Shown: positions 46,328 through 56,269, numbered from the stretch's first letter. The stretch is 64,000 bases of DNA from Marinobacter salinisoli (GCF_017301335.1 NZ_CP071247.1:682001-746000); one strand, 5' to 3'. A program made the numbers and translations. The notes: a model not told the origin generated them from the sequence alone.

Positions 46328-47440
46328 TCAGTACAGCTTGGCCAGTGACTTCTTGGCAAAGGCCTCGACTTCATTGAGCCGGCCTTCCTTCACCTTGACC
46401 AGCCACTCCGGGTCCTGCAGCAGGGCCCGGCCCACAGCGATCAATTCGAACTCACGGTTGTTCATTCGCTCGACCAGCTCATCAATACCGGACTGCTCCA
46501 CCGCATCTTTCTTGCTGGCGAACGTGCCGCTGATGAAGTCCTCGGTCAGGCCCACGCTGCCCACCGACATGGTCGGTTTGCCAGTCAGCTTCTGGGTCCA
46601 GCCGGCGAGGTTCAGGTCAGAGCCGTCAAATTCCGGCTCCCAGAAACGGCGAGTCGAAGCGTGGAAGATGTCCACACCGGCTTCCACCAGCGGCTTCAGG
46701 AAGGCTTCCAGCTCATCCGGGGAGTGCACCAGACGGGCCTCGTAGTCCTGCTGCTTCCACTGAGAGAAACGCAGCATGATCGGGAACTCCGGCCCCACCT
46801 GATGGCGCACCGCCTCGACGATTTCCACCACGAAGCGCAGGCGGTTCTCCATGCTGCCGCCGTACTCGTCGTCCCGCTGGTTGGTGCCTTCCCAGAGGAA
46901 CTGATCCAGCAGGTAACCATGGGCACCGTGAATCTCGACCCCATCAAAGCCAAGGGCTTTGGCATCCTGGGCGGCGTCGGCAAAGGCCTTGATGACATCG
47001 TCGATGTCGTCTTTGGTCATCGCCTTGCCGTTGGGTTTGCCGGGCGCGAACAGACCCGACGGGCTGTAGCCGGGAACCGACGGATCCGGCTCGGTGCCTT
47101 CCTGGCGTACCGCGCCGACGTGCCAGAGCTGCGGGAAGATCTTGCCGCCGGCTTCGTGCACGGCATCCACCACTTTTTTCCAGCCGGCCAGGGCGTCGTT
47201 GCCGTGGAAGGCCGGCACATTGGGATAGCCGTTGGCCCCCGCATGATTCACGGTGGTGCCTTCGGTAATCAGCAGCCCCACACCGCCTTCGGCACGGCGA
47301 CGGTAGTAATCCACCACTTCCTCGGTGGGTACCCCACCCGGGGAAAAGTTCCGGGTCATGGGCGCCATGGCCACGCGGTTGCGGAGCTTCAGGTGGTGAA
47401 TCTCAAACGGTTCGAACATAGGACCAAGATTCATACTCAT
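46328..47440 (-). CDS. Old Yellow Enzyme family NADH:flavin oxidoreductase
   Basis: A 370-residue FMN-dependent TIM-barrel enzyme. MAPMTRNFSPGGVP and LLITEGTTVN fit the FMN site, and DGVEIHGAHGYLLDQFLWEGTNQR is the family signature. Members reduce activated alkenes such as enones, nitro compounds and maleimides using NAD(P)H. An AAGGAG site lies 10 nt upstream of the first of two possible ATGs. It is divergent from the HxlR regulator, with two long direct repeats between them, so it is probably its target. Confidence 0.92.
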   Translation of the reverse strand: MSMNLGPMFEPFEIHHLKLRNRVAMAPMTRNFSPGGVPTEEVVDYYRRRAEGGVGLLITEGTTVNHAGANGYPNVPAFHGNDALAGWKKVVDAVHEAGGKIFPQLWHVGAVRQEGTEPDPSVPGYSPSGLFAPGKPNGKAMTKDDIDDVIKAFADAAQDAKALGFDGVEIHGAHGYLLDQFLWEGTNQRDDEYGGSMENRLRFVVEIVEAVRHQVGPEFPIMLRFSQWKQQDYEARLVHSPDELEAFLKPLVEAGVDIFHASTRRFWEPEFDGSDLNLAGWTQKLTGKPTMSVGSVGLTEDFISGTFASKKDAVEQSGIDELVERMNNREFELIAVGRALLQDPEWLVKVKEGRLNEVEAFAKKSLAKLY

Positions 47441-47513
47441 TAAAATAAAACTCCTTCTGCAGTGTGCAGACTGTCGATGGATGAGGGTCTGAAAACAAAG
47501 TAGCTACCTCATC

Positions 47514-47568
47514 AATTTGGTTTCTTAACGCAACCCTATTAAATCTGGTTTTAAAATGCAACCCTATT
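47514..47568. promoter_or_regulatory. tandem direct repeats in the OYE/HxlR intergenic region
   Basis: Two 27-bp near-identical copies (47514-47540 and 47542-47568), 28 bp apart, share 22 of 27 positions and the identical core GCAACCCTATT. They lie 17 bp before the HxlR start and about 75 bp upstream of the OYE gene. Spacing is nearly three helical turns, so two regulator dimers could bind on the same face. Probable HxlR binding site. Confidence 0.7.
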
Positions 47569-47584
47569 CGGTACACTTCGGAGC

Positions 47585-48055
47585 ATGGCCAGAAAACGTT
47601 TTGATGACTCCAATTGCTCCGTCGCCCGCGCCCTCAATGAGGTCGGCGACTGGTGGTCGCTGCTGATTGTGCTGCACGCCATGTACGGCACCCGCCGGTT
47701 CGTGGATTTCCAGCAGGAACTGGGCATTGCCAAGAACATCCTGTGTGATCGCCTGGCCCGCCTGGTGGATAACGAGGTGCTGAAAAAGGTGGACGTGGGC
47801 GAGCACGGCTCCCGCTTCGAATACCGCCTGACCGACAAGGGCCGGGACCTGTTCCCGGTGGTGATTGCCCTGCGCCAGTGGGGTGACAAGTGGAACCCGG
47901 CACCGGACGGGCGAGCACTCGATTTGCGCGACCGCGCCAGCGGACGTCCCATCAGCCCGGTGCAGGTGCAGGATGCCGAGGGCCAGCCAGTGTCCGTGCG
48001 CGATGTGTTCATTGCTGAAGACGCCCAAGCGGACAACAAAAAACGCCCCGCCTGA
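47585..48055 (+). CDS. HxlR-family transcriptional regulator
   Basis: A 156-residue winged-helix regulator of the HxlR/YtcD type. CSVARALNEVGDWWSLLIVLHAMYGTRRFVDFQQELGIAKNILCDRLARL covers the DNA-binding fold, and YRLTDKGRDLFPVV closes the wing. Members often sense electrophiles or redox stress through Cys residues; C11 and C54 are candidates. It is divergent from the OYE gene, with two direct repeats in between, and probably represses it and itself. Confidence 0.9.
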   Translation: MARKRFDDSNCSVARALNEVGDWWSLLIVLHAMYGTRRFVDFQQELGIAKNILCDRLARLVDNEVLKKVDVGEHGSRFEYRLTDKGRDLFPVVIALRQWGDKWNPAPDGRALDLRDRASGRPISPVQVQDAEGQPVSVRDVFIAEDAQADNKKRPA

Positions 48056-48169
48056 CAAGCCGCCAACGCCCGCCAGCGTGAGTTTTCTTGAGCCATATCA
48101 AACCGGCGGGCAAACCAGCCCAGACCGCCGGCGAATCTTGCGCCAGATCAAGTTGTCCATCTCAGCTAG

Positions 48170-48206
48170 CCTTAACCTGACGCCATCTTAAGACTTCAGG
48201 TTAAGG
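48170..48206 (+). promoter_or_regulatory. ompW leader inverted repeat covering the ribosome-binding site
   Basis: A perfect 11-bp inverted repeat (CCTTAACCTGA / TCAGGTTAAGG) with a 15-nt spacer. The right arm ends inside the AAGGAG ribosome-binding site (48203-48208) of ompW, whose ATG is at 48215. If transcribed, the hairpin would partly hide the site. It could instead be a DNA operator. Confidence 0.6.
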
Positions 48207-48214
48207 AGATACTC

Positions 48215-48964
48215 ATGTCCCGCACATTCAAGCTCAGCGTTATAGCCGCCGGCCTTCTGGTCGCCGCTCCCATGGTCAATGCCTATCAGGCTGGCGATTT
48301 CATCGGCCGCGCCGGTGCCGCCACGGTGGACCCGGACTCGTCCAGCGGCAATCTGAGAACAACCCTGCCCGGACTCGAAGTCGTTGAGGGCGCCCAGGTC
48401 AGTGTCGACAAGGATACCCAGCTGGGGCTCACCCTGACTTACATGATGACCGATCAGCTGGGCCTGGGCCTGCTGGCCTCAACCCCGTTCAAGCACGATA
48501 TCAAAGGCGCGGGCGCGGCCCTGAGTGGCACCGGCAAGCTGGCCGAAACCAAGCACCTGCCGCCGACCCTTACCCTGCAGTTTTTCCCGTTGGCGTCAGG
48601 CAGCAAATTCCAGCCCTATGCCGGCATCGGCGTGAACTACACCAACTTCTTTGAAGAAAAAACCACCCAAACGCTGACCGATACGCTGGATGGCGCCGCC
48701 CAGGCAGTGCTGGGCACCCCGCCCGGGACCGTGGATCGGACCGATATCAAACTGGACGACAGCTTTGGCCTAGCCGGTGAGGTTGGCTTCGATTACCTGA
48801 TTACCGACAACCTGGGCGTCAACGCCACCGTCTGGTGGCTTGATATCGACACCGACGCCGATATCGGAGTCTATGACGCCAACGGCACCAGACTCACCAC
48901 CGGTAAGCTGGACGTCGAGATTGATCCCTGGGTGTACATGGTGGGCCTGGCTTACCGATTTTAA
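48215..48964 (+). CDS. ompW: OmpW-family outer membrane protein
   Basis: A 249-residue protein with a signal peptide (about residues 1-23, ending MVNAYQ) and an eight-stranded barrel: GDFIGRAGAATVDPD early in the chain, LTYMMTDQLGLGLLASTPFKHD mid-chain, YAGIGVNYTNFF, and a C-terminal VYMVGLAYRF with a terminal Phe that serves outer-membrane insertion. OmpW-type barrels allow passage of small hydrophobic molecules and respond to stress. It has an intrinsic terminator and a possible leader hairpin. Confidence 0.94.
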   Translation: MSRTFKLSVIAAGLLVAAPMVNAYQAGDFIGRAGAATVDPDSSSGNLRTTLPGLEVVEGAQVSVDKDTQLGLTLTYMMTDQLGLGLLASTPFKHDIKGAGAALSGTGKLAETKHLPPTLTLQFFPLASGSKFQPYAGIGVNYTNFFEEKTTQTLTDTLDGAAQAVLGTPPGTVDRTDIKLDDSFGLAGEVGFDYLITDNLGVNATVWWLDIDTDADIGVYDANGTRLTTGKLDVEIDPWVYMVGLAYRF

Positions 48965-49023
48965 GTCCGTACCGTCTGGCGAGCCCACCGGGGGGTGCGG
49001 GCGAGCGGACGCTACGTTCCCTG

Positions 49024-49050
49024 GCGGGGCCTTTCTGGCCCCGCTTTTTT
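49024..49050 (+). terminator. intrinsic terminator of ompW
   Basis: An 8-bp stem (GCGGGGCC / GGCCCCGC) with a 5-nt loop followed at once by six T (49045-49050). Classic Rho-independent terminator for the plus strand, 60 bp after the ompW stop. Confidence 0.92.
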
Positions 49051-49065
49051 GTTCTGTATCAACGA

Positions 49066-49093
49066 AAAAGGCGGAGCATATGCTCCGCCTTTT
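49066..49093. terminator. palindromic terminator between ompW and the helicase
   Basis: A perfect 28-bp palindrome (AAAAGGCGGAGCAT / ATGCTCCGCCTTTT). The A4 and T4 ends give a T-run on both strands, so it can end the minus-strand helicase gene (ends 49113). Confidence 0.85.
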
Positions 49094-49112
49094 CGGCTTG
49101 CCTTAGCGTGGG

Positions 49113-50420
49113 TCAGGCACTGGCGCGCTGACCGCGACCACGCTGGCCGCCACCGCCATTGCCATTACCCCGGTTACCGCTTCGGCCTCCAGGCTTGGCG
49201 CTGGTGCTGCGCGGTTTGCCGTTACTTCCTCCGGGGCGCTTGCGCGCCTTGCTCGGATCGGCTTTGGCCTTGGGTTTGAGCGGCAGATTGTTAACCGGTT
49301 CGAAACCGTCCACCACGGTGCGCGGAAGCTGCTTTTTGATCAGCTTTTCGATACCCGCGAGCAGTTTGCCCTCGTCGGCACTGACCAGCGACAGGGCGTG
49401 GCCACTTTCGCCGGCACGGCCGGTGCGACCAATCCGGTGCACGTAATCTTCCGGTACGTTCGGCAGCTCGAAGTTCACCACCTGCGGCAGCTGCTTGATA
49501 TCCAGGCCGCGGGCGGCAATGTCGGTGGCCACCAGGACACGGATATCGCCCTGCTTGAATTCACTCAGGGCCCGGGTACGCGCGCCCTGGGATTTGTTGC
49601 CGTGGATGGCGGCAGCGGTGATGCCGTCGCGTTCCAGCTTCTGGGTCAGACGGTTGGCGCCGTGTTTGGTGCGGGTGAACACCAGCACCTGCTCCCAGCT
49701 GTTATCGCGGACCAGTTTACTCAGCAGCGCGGTTTTCTGGCTCTGATCCACCGGGTACACCGACTGCTTGACGCGTTCTGCGGTGGTGTTGCGGGCTGCC
49801 ACTTCCACCTGCACCGGGTTGTCCAGCAAACCCTGAGCCAGGGTGCGGATTTCGTTCGAGAACGTCGCCGAGAACAGCAGATTCTGTCGCTTGGCCGGCA
49901 GCAGCGCGAGGATCTTGCGGATGTCGCGGATAAAGCCCATGTCCAGCATCCGGTCCGCTTCGTCCAGGACCAGGATTTCCACTTCGTTGAACCGCACCGC
50001 GTTTTGCTGGTACAGGTCCATCAGCCGTCCCGGTGTCGCCACCAGCACGTCCAGACCTTTGCGCAGCTTCATCATCTGGGGATTGATTTTCACCCCACCG
50101 AACACGACGGCGGCCTTGGTGGGAATGTATTTACTGTACAGGTTCACACTGTCGTGCACCTGTGCCGCCAGCTCCCGGGTGGGCGCCAGAATCAGGGCGC
50201 GGGGGCCCTTGCCGGTGCGCGGCTGTTCCGCCAGGCGCTGGAGCAACGGCAGGGTAAAGCCGGCGGTTTTGCCGGTGCCGGTCTGGGCCGCAGCCATGAC
50301 GTCCTTGCCGGACAATACCGCAGGAATCGCCTGGGCCTGGATGGGCGACGGCGTATCGTAACCCTGATCGGAAGTGGCACGGACCAGCTGCTCGGACAAA
50401 CCGAGTGAAGAAAAACTCAT
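49113..50420 (-). CDS. rhlE: RhlE-type DEAD-box RNA helicase
   Basis: A 435-residue RNA helicase. The Q motif, [39 protein letters not shown] and [10 protein letters not shown] occur in order. A basic, Gly/Arg-rich tail after residue 390 ([17 protein letters not shown]) is typical of RhlE and may bind RNA. It remodels RNA or ribosome intermediates, often with a role in cold. A 278-bp leader separates it from lpxL. I see no strong ribosome-binding site at the ATG. Confidence 0.93.
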   Translation of the reverse strand: MSFSSLGLSEQLVRATSDQGYDTPSPIQAQAIPAVLSGKDVMAAAQTGTGKTAGFTLPLLQRLAEQPRTGKGPRALILAPTRELAAQVHDSVNLYSKYIPTKAAVVFGGVKINPQMMKLRKGLDVLVATPGRLMDLYQQNAVRFNEVEILVLDEADRMLDMGFIRDIRKILALLPAKRQNLLFSATFSNEIRTLAQGLLDNPVQVEVAARNTTAERVKQSVYPVDQSQKTALLSKLVRDNSWEQVLVFTRTKHGANRLTQKLERDGITAAAIHGNKSQGARTRALSEFKQGDIRVLVATDIAARGLDIKQLPQVVNFELPNVPEDYVHRIGRTGRAGESGHALSLVSADEGKLLAGIEKLIKKQLPRTVVDGFEPVNNLPLKPKAKADPSKARKRPGGSNGKPRSTSAKPGGRSGNRGNGNGGGGQRGRGQRASA

Positions 50421-50698
50421 ATAAGATTTACTCTTGATTGTTCTGCCTCCACGAACGCCGAAACCGGTGCATGCGGGCAGATGCCATGATGATTCATGGA
50501 AAAAAGACGACTACAGTCACGCGCCGGTTAACGGGGTGACGTCCTCTGACAGGTCGTATGGAGGTTCGCAAGGCGGCTATTCGCCAAAAACTGCGGAATC
50601 CCTAGAGGCAGGATGCGGGCACAGTAACAGAGCGCCAGGGATTAAGCTATAGGTGTTTTAGTCACCCCGGCGCTCAGGCAATAACCCGGCCGGCTGCG

Positions 50699-51619
50699 TC
50701 AGTAGACGCCGGCAGCGCCTTGCGGGCGGGTCTTGAAGCGTTTGTGCAGCCACAGATACTGGTCTGGCAACTCCCGGATGGTGTTCTCGATACAGCGGTT
50801 CCAGGTTTCGGCATCTTGTTGCGGATCGTCCCCAAAGCCTTTGTGGATGGGCGAAAAAACAACCCGGTAACTGCCGTCCGGCAACCGCAGGTGGCTGACG
50901 CAGATCACCGCAGCCCCGGACTCCCGGGCAATGTAACTGGGCGTGGTGATACACCCCGCCTGAACCCCGAAAAACGGCGCAAACACTTCGGTTTTATTAC
51001 CGAAATCCTGATCGCAGGCGTACCACACCTGACCGCCTTCCTTGAGGAACGACAGCATCGGGCGCAGCTCCCGCTTGGTAAACGGGCGGATGTTGAAATG
51101 ACGGCGCCGGCCCCGCTCGATCATCCGGTCGATCACCGGATTGTTATTGGGGCGGTACATGTAGCCGGGCTTATCCAGCTTGCAGGCAATGAGCGGCAGG
51201 GCAAAGTCAAAGATGCTGTAATGGCCACCGATCAGCAGCACCCCCTGCCCGTTGTTCCTGGCCTCTTCCAGATGTTCCAGGCCCAGAACGGTCGCGCGCT
51301 CGCAGTAAGGTCGAACATCCCGCCACCAGGCGTGAGTGCTTTCCAGCATGCCGCGGGTAGACGCCACGAAGGTGTCTTCCACCAGCTGCGCCCGGCGGGC
51401 GTCATCCAGGTCAGGCAGGCAGACCCTCAGGTTGGCGTCCACGACCCTGGCCCGGGATTTCAGCTTGCCGGCCAGTTTACGCCCCAGCCAGCCCCCGAGG
51501 CGTTGTTTGGTCGCCATCGGCAGCAACGACAACAGCCAGAGAATAAAGACCACGAACCAGGACCCCAGATACGCGGGGTGCCACAGAGGATGTTTTGTTT
51601 TTTTGCTTCGGGAACCCAT
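50699..51619 (-). CDS. lpxL: lipid A lauroyl acyltransferase, LpxL/HtrB type
   Basis: A 306-residue inner-membrane acyltransferase with one N-terminal helix (about residues 17-38) and the HX4D motif in GGHYSIFDF. YMYRPNNNPVIDRMIE and VWYACDQDFG fit the LpxL family. It adds a secondary acyl chain to Kdo-lipid A. The chain length added cannot be told from sequence. AGGTG lies 8 nt before the ATG. It is not linked to other lpx genes here. Confidence 0.92.
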   Translation of the reverse strand: MGSRSKKTKHPLWHPAYLGSWFVVFILWLLSLLPMATKQRLGGWLGRKLAGKLKSRARVVDANLRVCLPDLDDARRAQLVEDTFVASTRGMLESTHAWWRDVRPYCERATVLGLEHLEEARNNGQGVLLIGGHYSIFDFALPLIACKLDKPGYMYRPNNNPVIDRMIERGRRRHFNIRPFTKRELRPMLSFLKEGGQVWYACDQDFGNKTEVFAPFFGVQAGCITTPSYIARESGAAVICVSHLRLPDGSYRVVFSPIHKGFGDDPQQDAETWNRCIENTIRELPDQYLWLHKRFKTRPQGAAGVY

Positions 51620-51768
51620 ACCACCATCACCTTAAACTGAGTAAACCGGCCATCCGAAAATAAGACGAACCGGTCGGCACAACAGGCGGGCAGCCTGCCA
51701 CAGTCACGCCAGGTTTGGTGTTAATTTCTGTAGTAATAAGCTCCCTACTCGATTGGGACAACCAAACA

Positions 51769-52224
51769 TCAGCGCGCCGCCGCGCTGGCAAAATTGTCCA
51801 GCGCGGTCTCAATTTTTGCCAGCAGGTCATCACAACCTTCGATGCCGTGACGCGCCTTCAAATACTCCGGATCGTTGTAACCCAGCCAGACCTGACCGTT
51901 TTCATCCTCCCAGATCAGGGCTTTCTGGGGCAGATCCACCGCGACGCTCTGCGAGCACTGCATCAGCGGCGTCCCCACTTCCGGATTGCCGAAGATCACC
52001 AGTTCGGTCGGCCGCAGCTCGGCCCCCACCGAGCCTGCTCCGGCGGCATGATCGATCCGGTTCATGACCATCATGCCCTTTGCCTGCAACGCGGAAACCA
52101 GCTTCTCGGTGGTGTCGGCCACACTGTGGCTGCTCTTGATAACAATCAGGCCATCCGCGGCCTGAGCCAGCACCGGGACACTGAGTGCCACGGCGACCAA
52201 CAAAAAGTTCCTGAACAGAATCAT
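51769..52224 (-). CDS. periplasmic DUF302 protein
   Basis: A 151-residue protein starting MILFRNFLLVAVALSVPVLA, the signal peptide. This ATG was chosen because AGAGGA lies 8 nt upstream; an ATG two codons earlier is too close to it. The DUF302 domain shows LIVIKSSHSVADTTEKLVSALQAKGM and VIFGNPEVGTPLM. DUF302 proteins are small alpha/beta proteins found in the periplasm; the function is unknown, although some are linked to stress. Confidence 0.88.
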   Translation of the reverse strand: MILFRNFLLVAVALSVPVLAQAADGLIVIKSSHSVADTTEKLVSALQAKGMMVMNRIDHAAGAGSVGAELRPTELVIFGNPEVGTPLMQCSQSVAVDLPQKALIWEDENGQVWLGYNDPEYLKARHGIEGCDDLLAKIETALDNFASAAAR

Positions 52225-52410
52225 TGCCATCGTCCTCTAGCCGGGGTGTGCCACCAATACTAGACCACAGCAGCGGTACACGGCCTTCACAGGCCGGAAC
52301 TCGATGCCGGCCACTGAGCAATCCGGACAACGCGACTGAGCCATATCGTCATTGCTCCCGGCAATCTGCTCGAGGATGATGTCACTTCCATACCGACACG
52401 TGTTTTTTCT

Positions 52411-53073
52411 ATGCAGCGCTATCTTCAGCCCAGCGAATTCTTTGATTACCAGCACCCGGCCATTGGTGAATGGATGGCAACGGTGCTCGCCGGTGTGCCC
52501 GATGACCCGGTTGAGCAGGTCAAGGCCCTGTATCTGGCCGTTCGGGATGGCATCACCTACAACCCGTATGTTTTCAGCACCGACCCGACCACCCTCAGTG
52601 CCAGCTACGCGTTAACCTCGGGCGAGACCTACTGCATTCCGAAAGCGGTGTTACTGGGCACCGCGGCTCGCTCGCTGGGCATCCCCAGCCGGCTTGGTTT
52701 GGCGGATGTGCGTAACCACCTGTCGAGCCCCAAGCTCATCGAGTGGCTGAGATCCGATATTTTCTGCATGCACGGCTTCACCGAGCTGTATCTCAATGAT
52801 CGCTGGGTAAAGGCGACGCCGGCGTTCAATCGGTCACTGTGCGCCCTCATGCGGGTGGAACCGCTGGCATTCGATGGTGTGCGGGATTCGGTGTTTCAGG
52901 AATACACCGCCTCCGGTCAGGCGCACATGGAATACGTCAGAGATCACGGCGTGTTCGAAGATGTGCCCCACGACTTTATCGTGGCCGGGGTTCAGGCCGC
53001 CTATCCGCATCTGTTCGAAGGCAAGCAGGTCACGCAGGCTGACGGCCGCGACCTGGTATCGGAAGTGCGCTAG
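52411..53073 (+). CDS. transglutaminase-like protein
   Basis: A 220-residue protein with a transglutaminase-like fold. Cys in TSGETYCIPKAVLL would be the nucleophile and His in MHGFTELYL its partner; the usual Asp of the DPT motif is replaced in WVKATPAFN. The chain has no signal peptide. Members may act as peptidases or amidases, but the function here is unknown. No strong ribosome-binding site is visible before the ATG. Confidence 0.8.
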   Translation: MQRYLQPSEFFDYQHPAIGEWMATVLAGVPDDPVEQVKALYLAVRDGITYNPYVFSTDPTTLSASYALTSGETYCIPKAVLLGTAARSLGIPSRLGLADVRNHLSSPKLIEWLRSDIFCMHGFTELYLNDRWVKATPAFNRSLCALMRVEPLAFDGVRDSVFQEYTASGQAHMEYVRDHGVFEDVPHDFIVAGVQAAYPHLFEGKQVTQADGRDLVSEVR

Positions 53074-53107
53074 TCAGCGCCACGGGCCTGCGGCTTGGAA
53101 AGGGTGG

Positions 53108-54256
53108 TCACGGGGCCTGCAACGGCTCGCCCGCCAGCGCTTCGGTGAACGCGTCCAGCAGGTCGTCCGCACTGTTCCACTGACTGAACCGGTTGGGCTG
53201 GTGCACCCGGCTGAAGCGACGAAAATCGACGGTTTTCCAGTTTTCCGGGTCCAGGATCCGCTCCACCTGCGCCACATTGTTTCGGGTGACCGCATGCAGC
53301 TGGTACCGCAGCACCGACGCCTGAGGTTCGGCAAAGTCCTTGCCGTGATGGTAATCGTGCAGCAGAACCGCCAGCAGGCCGCCGGCCATGAAATGACGCC
53401 CCAGGCTGACCGTCATGTCCCCCCGCTGAATCGCCGCTAACGCCTGAGGCTCCCAATCGATCCCGCCAATCAGGATATCCTCTCCGGGGGTGCGGCCCGC
53501 TTGTTTGGCCGCTTCAATGGCGCCCAGCGCCATGCCATCGCTGGCACTCCAGACTGACCGGGTCTCGGGATAACGCTTCAAAAGGATGCGGGTTTTGTAG
53601 GCTGCGTCTTGGGCACTCCAGTCCGCAGACACCAGCTGGGCAAGCGTCAACTCCGGCCCGCGGGCCATTGCCAACAGGCCCTGGCTGCGATCTTTCGAGG
53701 CCGACGAGTCGAGCGTGCCTCCCAGGCCGATCATGAGCACCGGGTCGTCCGGTTCGCTGATGCCGAGCTGGCGAGCCTGCTGCTCAAGCAGCCGGGCCAG
53801 CGTTCCTCCGGCGGCCACGTTATCGGCGCTCAGGTGGCCCAGCCAGCCGGCCATGCTGCCGCGCGGTGCGCCCACGAGATTGCTCGCTTCGTGCGGCACA
53901 TCGGTATTGAAGGTAAACACCCTGACACCCGCCGCATTGGCAAGGGTCAGCATCTGCGCGGTGACGCCTTCCTTGCACATGAACACCAGATAGTCCGGTT
54001 TTTCGCGGCGATTCAGGGCGTACCGACCCAGTTCCAGATAGCTGAACCGGTGTTTTTCCTGATCCACCAGAACGTCAAGGTCCAGCTCCAGATCGGAAGC
54101 AACCGCCGACATGAAGCCAGACACCAGGTTCCAGAAACGGGAATCGTCCGGGGCAAGAAACACGATATTTGGGCGGGCACCACTGGCCGAAGCCAGCAGT
54201 GGAAGCGCCAGCAGCGCCAGAAGTAACCATCGACTCACAATCTTCGACACAGCCAC
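53108..54256 (-). CDS. periplasmic sugar-type substrate-binding protein, orphan
   Basis: A 382-residue protein with a signal peptide (about residues 1-26) and a LacI/ribose-binding fold, as in FLAPDDSRFWNLVSGFMSAV and VWSASDGMALGAIEAAKQAGRTPGEDILIGGIDW. The start is GTG with AGGAG at 6 nt spacing. No ABC permease or ATPase gene lies beside it, so it may work with a distant transporter or with a sensor protein. Ligand unknown. Confidence 0.85.
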   Translation of the reverse strand: MAVSKIVSRWLLLALLALPLLASASGARPNIVFLAPDDSRFWNLVSGFMSAVASDLELDLDVLVDQEKHRFSYLELGRYALNRREKPDYLVFMCKEGVTAQMLTLANAAGVRVFTFNTDVPHEASNLVGAPRGSMAGWLGHLSADNVAAGGTLARLLEQQARQLGISEPDDPVLMIGLGGTLDSSASKDRSQGLLAMARGPELTLAQLVSADWSAQDAAYKTRILLKRYPETRSVWSASDGMALGAIEAAKQAGRTPGEDILIGGIDWEPQALAAIQRGDMTVSLGRHFMAGGLLAVLLHDYHHGKDFAEPQASVLRYQLHAVTRNNVAQVERILDPENWKTVDFRRFSRVHQPNRFSQWNSADDLLDAFTEALAGEPLQAP

Positions 54257-54322
54257 CCAGAACTCCTGATCAATGGGCGAGGAAGATCGTTAACTTACTT
54301 TAATCCGCGGCTGGCAACAATC

Positions 54323-54353
54323 GACGGGGCCCGATCGGGGATCGGGCCCCGTC
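54323..54353. terminator. strong hairpin after ahpF
   Basis: A perfect 13-bp stem (GACGGGGCCCGAT / ATCGGGCCCCGTC) with a 5-nt loop, 27 bp beyond the minus-strand end of ahpF. No T-run follows. Likely transcription stop for ahpF before the binding-protein gene. Confidence 0.65.
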
Positions 54354-54379
54354 CAAAGGTCAGAGACAGGCTGGCGGGC

Positions 54380-55972
54380 TCAGGCGGCCTGCTCGTCCTG
54401 GTCTTCTTCCGGTGCGGAGTTGCGGATCAGGAAATCGAAGGCGCTCAACGCCGCCTTGGAGCCTTCCCCCATGGAAATCACAATCTGCTTGTAAGGCACG
54501 GTAGTCGCATCCCCCGCTGCGAACACGCCCGGAATCGACGTTTCGTTGCGGTCGTTCACCACGATTTCGCCGTGCTGGCTCAGCTCGATGTCGCCTTTCA
54601 GCCACTCGGTGTTGGGCACCAGACCAATCTGGACAAACACACCCTCAAGGGCAACATGGTGGCTTTCACCGGTGTTGCGGTCGGTGTAGTTCAGCCCGTT
54701 CACCTTGCCGTTTTCCCCGGTGATTTCCGTGGTCTGGCCAGAGGTGATGATTTCCACGTTCTTCAGGCTGCGCAGCTTCTTCTGCAGCACGTCGTCGGCG
54801 CGCATCTCGGCGCCGAACTCAATCAGCGTGACGTGGCCGACGATGCCGGCCAGATCGATCGCCGCCTCGACACCGGAGTTACCACCACCGATGACCGCGA
54901 CACGCTTGCCTTTGAACAGTGGGCCGTCACAGTGCGGACAGTAGGCCACGCCCTTGTTGCGATACTCTTCCTCACCCGGGACTCCCATCTGGCGCCAGCG
55001 GGCGCCGGTGGACAGAATCACGCTGCGCGCTTTCAGCGACGCTCCGTTGGCCAGCCGCACCTCGTGCAGGCCGCCGGTCTGGGAGGCAGGGATCAGCTTT
55101 TCCGCGCGCTGCAAGTTCATGATATCCACGTCGTACTCGGTGACGTGTTGCTCCATCGCTGCCACCAGCTTGGGGCCTTCCGTGTAGGGCACGGAAATCA
55201 GGTTCTCGATGCCCATGGTGTCGGCCACCTGACCACCAAACCGCTCGGCGGCAATACCGGTGGAGATGCCCTTGCGCGAGGCGTAAATAGCCGCAGCGGA
55301 GCCCGCCGGGCCACCACCGATCACCAACACCTCGAATGGGTCGCGCTGGTTGATCTTCTCGGCTTCTTTCTCATCCGATTTGGTGTCCACCCTGGCGATG
55401 ATTTCTTCCAGCGTCATCCGGCCGGAACCCCAGGCTTCGCCATTCAGGTAAACGCTCGGAACGGCCATCACCTCACGCTGCTCCACTTCGTCCTGGAACA
55501 GGGCGCCATCAATGGAGGTGTGCTTGATGTTCGGGTTGAGCACACTCATGAGGTTGAGGGCCTGAACCACGTCCGGACAGTTCTGGCACGACAGCGAAAA
55601 GTAGGTTTCGAACTCGAACGACCCGTCCAGTGCCTGCACCTGCTCAATGACCTCCTGCGACACCTTGGGTGGGTGCCCGCCCACCTGCAGCAGGGCCAGA
55701 ACCAGCGAGGTGAACTCATGGCCCATGGGGATGCCGGCAAACCGGACACCGATATCGGTTCCGACCCGGTTGATGGCGAACGACGGGCGGCGAACCGTGG
55801 TATCGTCGTCAGTCCGCAGGCTGATCTTGTCCGACATGGCCTCGATTTCTTCCAGCAGCTCCTTCAGCTCCCGGGATTTCGTGCCATCATCGTAGGCAGC
55901 CACCAGCTCGATCGGCTGCTGCAGTTTTTCCATGTAGGCGTTCAGCTGTGCCTTGATGTTCGCGTCCAACAT
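54380..55972 (-). CDS. ahpF: alkyl hydroperoxide reductase subunit F
   Basis: A 530-residue flavoprotein that passes electrons from NADH to AhpC. The N-terminal tandem thioredoxin fold has a CxxC in [10 protein letters not shown]. The FAD part has [21 protein letters not shown] and a CxxC in [11 protein letters not shown], with NAD binding at [26 protein letters not shown] lies upstream of the ATG. E. coli AhpF is 521 residues. It faces the plus-strand DUF3581 gene with an OxyR-like motif between. ahpC lies 1.7 kb away, not adjacent. Confidence 0.96.
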   Translation of the reverse strand: MLDANIKAQLNAYMEKLQQPIELVAAYDDGTKSRELKELLEEIEAMSDKISLRTDDDTTVRRPSFAINRVGTDIGVRFAGIPMGHEFTSLVLALLQVGGHPPKVSQEVIEQVQALDGSFEFETYFSLSCQNCPDVVQALNLMSVLNPNIKHTSIDGALFQDEVEQREVMAVPSVYLNGEAWGSGRMTLEEIIARVDTKSDEKEAEKINQRDPFEVLVIGGGPAGSAAAIYASRKGISTGIAAERFGGQVADTMGIENLISVPYTEGPKLVAAMEQHVTEYDVDIMNLQRAEKLIPASQTGGLHEVRLANGASLKARSVILSTGARWRQMGVPGEEEYRNKGVAYCPHCDGPLFKGKRVAVIGGGNSGVEAAIDLAGIVGHVTLIEFGAEMRADDVLQKKLRSLKNVEIITSGQTTEITGENGKVNGLNYTDRNTGESHHVALEGVFVQIGLVPNTEWLKGDIELSQHGEIVVNDRNETSIPGVFAAGDATTVPYKQIVISMGEGSKAALSAFDFLIRNSAPEEDQDEQAA

Positions 55973-56106
55973 GTCGTCGCTCCCCTACTTGATGCTTTAG
56001 ATGGTTTAGTTGTTAACGAAAAATACTAATAACAACTGATTTGAACTTGGGTGTAACGATAAGGGTGCGCCTCGGTTGGCTCAAATTGATTGCCCTTAAT
56101 TGATTG

Positions 56107-56134
56107 ATAGGTACTTACTATGCGAAAGCCATAG
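56107..56134. promoter_or_regulatory. candidate OxyR site before ahpF
   Basis: ATAG-N7-CTAT (56107-56121) followed after 9 bp by ATAG (56131-56134). OxyR sites have four ATAG-like quarter sites at 10-11 bp steps; this shows three. It lies about 135 bp upstream of the ahpF start. The motif is short, so the call rests on context. Confidence 0.5.
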
Positions 56135-56269
56135 ACTGGATTAATGGATCGGCCCCGACCGCCACAGCGCTAGGACCAATAGCGCATATGGCGTTGCAGG
56201 GCATTCAACTATGATGAAGGCAGACAAATCCTTTCGCACATGCTCTGCGATGATCAGGTAAAGCACTCC

